Below are positions 59,369 to 64,000 of a stretch of DNA of 64,000 nucleotides, piece by piece; position 1 is the first letter of the stretch; each line of letters begins with the position of its first letter. The position numbers and the translations under genes are program-made. The notes under the pieces are model-generated. The model made no database searches and was not told the origin of the DNA. It saw only the letters and a program-made list of their open reading frames with translations. The stretch lies in assembly GCA_037176845.1 (NCBI GenBank), contig JAYKXP010000005.1:186001-250000 (forward strand), given 5' to 3'. The stretch is from Paramarasmius palmivorus. Its lineage: Eukaryota; Basidiomycota; Agaricomycetes; Agaricales; Marasmiaceae.

Positions 59369-61138
59369 TTATTGCGCCTTCGCCTCTCTAGCGCGGCTAT
59401 TCTTGGTATCCACTCTGACATATTCACTGTCGTCGAATGTTGCACTTCCTCTCGCAGCACCAGCGTTTACACCGCTCTGGCGTCGCTGACCGAGATTCTG
59501 GGGCTGCGGTGGTGAACCTGCGCCCTCGCGCTTTGCAACCGTCATGTAAGACTCCCCAAGAATCTGCAAGGCAGTCGCACGAAGAAGGGACTTTTCCCGT
59601 GATATAGAAGGGTCTTCTAGAACACGATCGCAGGTCTCACGCAACACAGATTCTATTTCAAGCTTTGCACCCTAAAGAAACGTTCAATACGGATGTTTTT
59701 AGCAGGAGAGATATTTATGCACCTTGAATAGAGCCTGTAGACCCTTCTCGGCGGCTTGCTCCTCGAGTTTCTGCTTCTCTTCTGGTGACAAATTGCCCGC
59801 CTTCTCCGCGGCTTGTATCTGATCGAATACGGCCTTGAGCTCTATAGCAGAGCGAAGAGTGGAGACACTAGTCCTTTTTGAGACGGCAGCGCTACGAGAG
59901 AGAGCGGGAGCAACTTACGTTTCACTAAAGACGTGGTATTTGCCCTGCACGTTATGCAGCCATCCACCGACACCAAGGAAAGACTGATTGGTGGCCAGGT
60001 GATGCTTGGCCTTTGAGACGTACACAAAGCCAATAGCCAGAAGGAGATCAGGTCCGTATGATTCGTGTGAGAGATCCCTTGATTGAAAGGTCAACAAAAA
60101 CAGGCTGCGGCACGAATCATGACGATACCTACTCGGCTTCGAGTTCACAAATAGTCTTCCAACTTCTTGTGACGTCCCGATCATCAACACCGGTAGCAGA
60201 TTCGGTGAAAATGCTGAGCTTGCGCTCCAAATTCTCAACCAATTTATTGATACGTTCAGCGCGTTCGGCGGCTTTCTGGAAGAGAGAGATGAGTGCAGGG
60301 AAGAACGGGGGACTGAATAGCAACGCACCTCAGCAGCCTTCTTCTTGTCCTTTTCTTCCTTCTTTGCCTTTTCTTCTTCAGTCAAAATCTCGCGACCTTT
60401 GGCATCCTTGACTCTCTTGCCATCGCCTTCCGCTTCGGCATCCTCTGCCTCTTGCAGGGCCGTCTTCATGTCACGAGCAAGACTGATTTGGCCGATGATG
60501 GGAATGAAGCGTTCACCGCCAAATATTGCACCAAACACTTCCTCGGGATCGACATAACCACCTTCGGGCGCTGATTCCTTTGGACCAAATTCATTATATT
60601 TCTTGCGCAGCGCCGGATCTGACAAGGTCTGGTAAGCAATGGCGATTGCTTTAAACCGTTCTTCGGCTTGAGGATCGTCAGGGTTCTTGTCTGGATGATG
60701 TTTGATTGCCAAACGACCTGAATGGTACTCGTGAGTATATAAAACGCGACCTGAAGGAAAATGAAGCTTACGATAAGCCTTCTTGATTTCGTCCGTTGTC
60801 GCCTGTACGTCTACACCCAAAATATCGTAATAACCAGTCTCTAACGGGCGATCCTGGGTGCCTATCTTTCTGCCTTTCCGGTGGGGTAATGGTGGGGGTG
60901 CTGTATTTGACGATGAACCGAGTGAACTATTAGGCTGGTGAGCAGCATGTGTTGGTGGTACTTGGGTTGGATAAAATGCATGAGAAAAGGTTGCATGACA
61001 TGAAAAACATTGGACTTGAAGAAGAGTTCCAGGAGATGGCTGTGGATTTGGGACCGGGAATTCAAGAGCAGTTGCACAGGCTGAGCATGAGGTAGGGATA
61101 TGGGGAATACGGGGACGAGATGGTAGCGGAGGAATCAT
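59369..61138 (-). CDS. DnaJ protein with DnaJ-X domain (Caj1/Djp1 type)
   Basis: Cytosolic J-protein; Djp1/Caj1 relatives act in peroxisomal import and other Hsp70-dependent steps. Start chosen at 61138 ([20 protein letters not shown]); the longer open frame to 61327 looks non-coding and would run into the divergent promoter. An extra N-terminal segment has two Cys pairs, [10 protein letters not shown] and CFSCHATF, which may bind zinc. The J domain is [20 protein letters not shown] and, after an intron, [20 protein letters not shown] (HPD intact). The DnaJ-X region follows: [37 protein letters not shown], then a charged coiled coil and [21 protein letters not shown]-terminal [19 protein letters not shown], stop 59369-59371. 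Confidence 0.88.
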
Positions 61139-61348
61139 GGCGAAACGGGTAAAGGAAATGGACTGACGTCTACATGGACTGGGCCTGGCCGCCGCCGTGT
61201 TGACTCGGAATCGGACGCGCTGACTGCCGGGGCTATTACGGCTGCTTAGTAATGGTTGAAGGTAGTATTGGTTGGTCGCTGGATTTGATCGTTTCGTCCC
61301 TTTGACGCTGAGCTCAGTCTGCTGCACCCTCTGCAGGCTTCTTCTTTC
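61139..61348. promoter_or_regulatory. Divergent promoter DnaJ-X / SRPK genes
   Basis: 210 bp between opposed starts. No TATA box recognised. Confidence 0.5.
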
Positions 61349-64000
61349 ATGGCAAACAAGCTCGCCTGCGCAAAGTATCAGTACGTCGTCACCCCAAATG
61401 GTCCCAAGATTCTTCCAGTAGAGGACACCCCTTCAAAGGACGAGGAATCTCCTGCTGATTACAACGTTGGTGGTTATCTTCAAGTCAAAGTCGGCGATAC
61501 GTTCAAGAATGGTCGTTATCGTGTTATAAGGAAACTAGGGTATGTCGTCGTCTCTTTTCATTCCTGCTCATCGCACGTAATCTTGCATCATTATCATAGA
61601 TGGGGTCATTTTTCAACAGTATGGCTCGTAAAAGACGCACAGTGGGTCTCACTTTTCCCCTTTACAGTCACATCCGTTCACATTCATTTTCAGCCAAAAT
61701 TGTCATTCAGCTCTCAAAGTTGTAAAGTCCGCTGGTCGTTACGCAGAAACAGCTAGAGATGAAATCAAGCTTCTCTCCAAAGTCGCTTCCTTTTCACCCA
61801 CGCATCCAGGAAGGCAGCACATCGTTTCCTTCCTCGATTCTTTTTCTCATCAAGGTCCCGAAGCTCAGCACATTTGCATCGTATTCGAACCCTTGGGAGA
61901 GAACTTGTTGGCTTTGATAGAAAGGAACCGGAAAAAGGGTGTTCCTCGGTCCCTTGTCAAACTCATTGCCAAACAAGTTCTCCTCGGTCTCCAATATCTT
62001 CATGACGAGTGTGATCTAGTCCACACCGATATTAAGCCAGAGAATATCTGTGAGTACCTGATTCGTATTCCTCCATGACTCGTATGACCTCAACGCATTG
62101 CCACTGTTTACAGTAATATCCATTCCTGACATCGAAGCTCATATCTACAACGAGCTACTCCAAAGCCCTTCTCCCACGTCGCGCCGCGTTGGTGTTCCTC
62201 TGCCCAACAGGTCACGGACTGGCGTTACCATTCCCCTAAGCCAGCGTAATTCTCGACGCCAGGTCCAGATTTTTGAGTCACAGCCGCTGTCTAGCCCTGG
62301 ACGAAGCGCGGGTCCGCACGGGCATGGAAGTTTCAGCATGAGCCTAGGCGCTAGTGCAGGAAGCGGCAGTGGACCGAACAGCGCGGCTAGCAGTTATGTC
62401 GCCCAAATGCACCTAACCCGCTTGTCCAGTACGAGTCATGTCAGCGGTAGCGGTCCAAAATTGAGCACCAGTGCACCGAAAGTACCCAGTGGTTTGTCCA
62501 TGACCAATCCCTCAACGTACGACAAGCTCCAAACGAGTAAATCGACCCCCAATATCAACCCCAATAACATTGCCCCACATTCTCCCGCGAAAGTGAATGA
62601 CAACAATTCACCGTCCACTTCTTCCTCTTCCTCATCGATAGCTTCGTCATCGCATTCAACAGGCGCTGGCACTAGCAGTAATTACAGCACGCCTCCCACA
62701 TCACTTTCACATTCACTCGGGAATGCTATTGGTAGTGTCTTAGCGATGCCGCGAAAGATCACAGACCCGCGAGTGCATGTTCTTCCTCCGATATCCGATC
62801 ACGTCGCGTCGGAACGTGTCGGTCTACCGATGAAGAAGGGCAAGGGTAAGGAAAAGGAGAACTCGCAGGAGTTGTCTACTTCCTGGATGGACAAAGTGGC
62901 AAAGAAGTCATCATGGAAGGACATGATTCTAGGCTCTTCATATAAATCTTCTTCGAGAGATGATTCGAAACCTGACCGGGGCACAAATCATCATTCACGG
63001 TCACATTCCGGGGTATCCGGGTCATGGAAGGATCCTGGGTTAGCTGCACCTGCTCCAGCAGTGGTAGTATCTACGGCTGTAAGAGCGGATGGAGAGGAGG
63101 AAGGCGAGGATTATTTTCATCTGGCAGGTGGCAGCTCTGATACAGCCAAGTCCGAATCTTCTTCTGCGACTGCGACTGTTGCGAGACCTTCACCGTCTGA
63201 AACAGTTCGATCGAACGCGCCCAATGCAGCGTCAGAAGTCGTACCCGAAGAATCCTCGATACCTAAATCTGATTTTGCTGTCAAGCCAATAACGCGTCCC
63301 TCTAATGGAAATAATCCTTCCCTTCTATCACAAACTGCGCCGCGTGCCTCGTCTGGCACAATAACACGGGCATCTCCTTCACATCATACATCACAACTAT
63401 CCGCGCATATGCACAAACATCCGCCTCCAACAGATCGTCCCGCACCTGAATCAGACAATGTTACACCCGTGAAAAGTAATTCTCGGACAAAGCCGCCGAA
63501 ATCAGCGGGTCCAAAGGTCATTATTCCTACAGCCATAGACGTCACACCGACACCATCCCCGACAGCACCGCCCCCATCCCCCAACGAGGCCTCTCCGGTA
63601 CCATTTAGTTATACAAAACCCGTAGCAGTTCCTCCAACTAACAATACTTCTACTACCGAATCAACCCCTGTTCCGTACCCTTTAACAATACCTTCTCGTC
63701 CTGCTCATCTTCCTCCGCCCATTTCAATTAAGATTGCGGATCTAGGGAATGCTACGCCGTCGAAGAAGCACTATACTGAAGAAATCCAGACCAGGCAGTA
63801 TCGTGCTCCTGAGGCTATTGTTGGAAGGAAAGATTGGAATGCAACTGCCGATATTTGGAGTGTGGCTTGTGTTGTAAGTGATGCTTGTTCTCTCCTTGTG
63901 TATATCGCCTTATTGATTTGCGTACCAGATTTTCGAGCTTTTGGCTGGAGAGTACCTATTCGACCCCCAAGGACAAGGGGAGCTCTTCACCAAAGATGAC
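61349..64000 (+). CDS. SR-protein-specific kinase (SRPK/Sky1/Dsk1), 3' end outside window
   Basis: Kinase that phosphorylates Arg-Ser domains of splicing factors. Start [20 protein letters not shown]. The N-lobe has [40 protein letters not shown] (joined over an intron) and [20 protein letters not shown], all SRPK hallmarks. Then [16 protein letters not shown] (HTD in place of HRD, as in SRPKs). After an intron with acceptor at about 62113, [18 protein letters not shown] opens a spacer of about 530 Ser/Pro-rich residues that splits the lobes, and the kinase resumes at [20 protein letters not shown] (DLG) and [20 protein letters not shown]. The next exon starts [20 protein letters not shown] and runs off the window. 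Confidence 0.93.

Noticed and set aside
61139..61327. N-terminal extension of the DnaJ-X protein upstream of 61138
   Set aside because: The open frame has no ATG-supported family similarity and would occupy the short divergent promoter.

Overview
This window looks like nuclear DNA of a filamentous basidiomycete, most likely a mushroom-forming Agaricomycete. The basis is dense genes on both strands, many introns of about 50-70 bp per gene, a GH18 class III chitinase, a FRAY-type kinase, and one member of a gene family that I recall (from memory, unchecked) as expanded in Agaricomycetes. Exon joins were read by eye from splice sites and family conservation; none is confirmed by transcripts.

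Layout. 1-1337 (-): GH18 chitinase, 3' end outside the window. 1338-2723: no confident gene. 2724-4116 (-): CK2 alpha, divergent from a SET-domain protein (4252-4906 +). 5096-6861 (+): mitochondrial DnaJ (Mdj1 type). 7534-9078 (+): choline/ethanolamine kinase. 9641-12366 (-): TTP-like tandem CCCH RNA-binding protein with a long spliced leader. 12443-14181: gene-poor. 14182-22190 (-): proteasome activator Blm10/PA200, divergent from an Aim18/Aim46-type chalcone-isomerase-fold protein (22392-23468 +). 23573-24680 and 25506-26615 (+): tandemly duplicated phytanoyl-CoA dioxygenase-like genes, then a divergent histone H3 (26984-27558 +), Tim21 (27798-28975 +), V-ATPase subunit F (29201-29775 -), SGT1/Ecdysoneless (29970-32949 +), AP-3 sigma (33082-33870 +), Mediator subunit 6 (34081-35241 -), an Nramp metal transporter (35470-37655 +), a C2H2 transcription factor (38412-39522 -), MCM5 (39856-42698 -), a MYND protein (42933-44738 +), CSN6 (44896-46310 +), a FRAY/OSR1-type kinase (46619-48681 -), tyrosyl-tRNA synthetase (48946-50549 -) and an LRRC40-like protein (50862-53573 -). 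53.7-59.2 kb is the accessory-looking part: a broken GST gene, an orphan gene, another GST remnant and an intact intronless GST (58413-59159 +). The window ends with a Caj1/Djp1-type DnaJ (59369-61138 -) divergent from an SRPK-type kinase (61349 to the edge, +).

Most genes are conserved housekeeping genes with unrelated roles (replication and chromatin, protein turnover, mitochondrial import, vesicle traffic, translation). Five or six divergent pairs share 135-235 bp intergenic promoters.

The most unusual observations are: a 60-nt, stop-free last intron in BLM10 that splits the C-terminal HbYX (YYA) proteasome-docking motif, so that retention would remove it; a histone H3 with an altered, one-residue-longer K27-K37 segment and no cysteine; two GC-AG introns (MCM5, TyrRS); a tandem gene-plus-promoter duplication; and a decayed GST array interrupted by an orphan gene. 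I found no CRISPR array, rRNA, tRNA or intact transposon.
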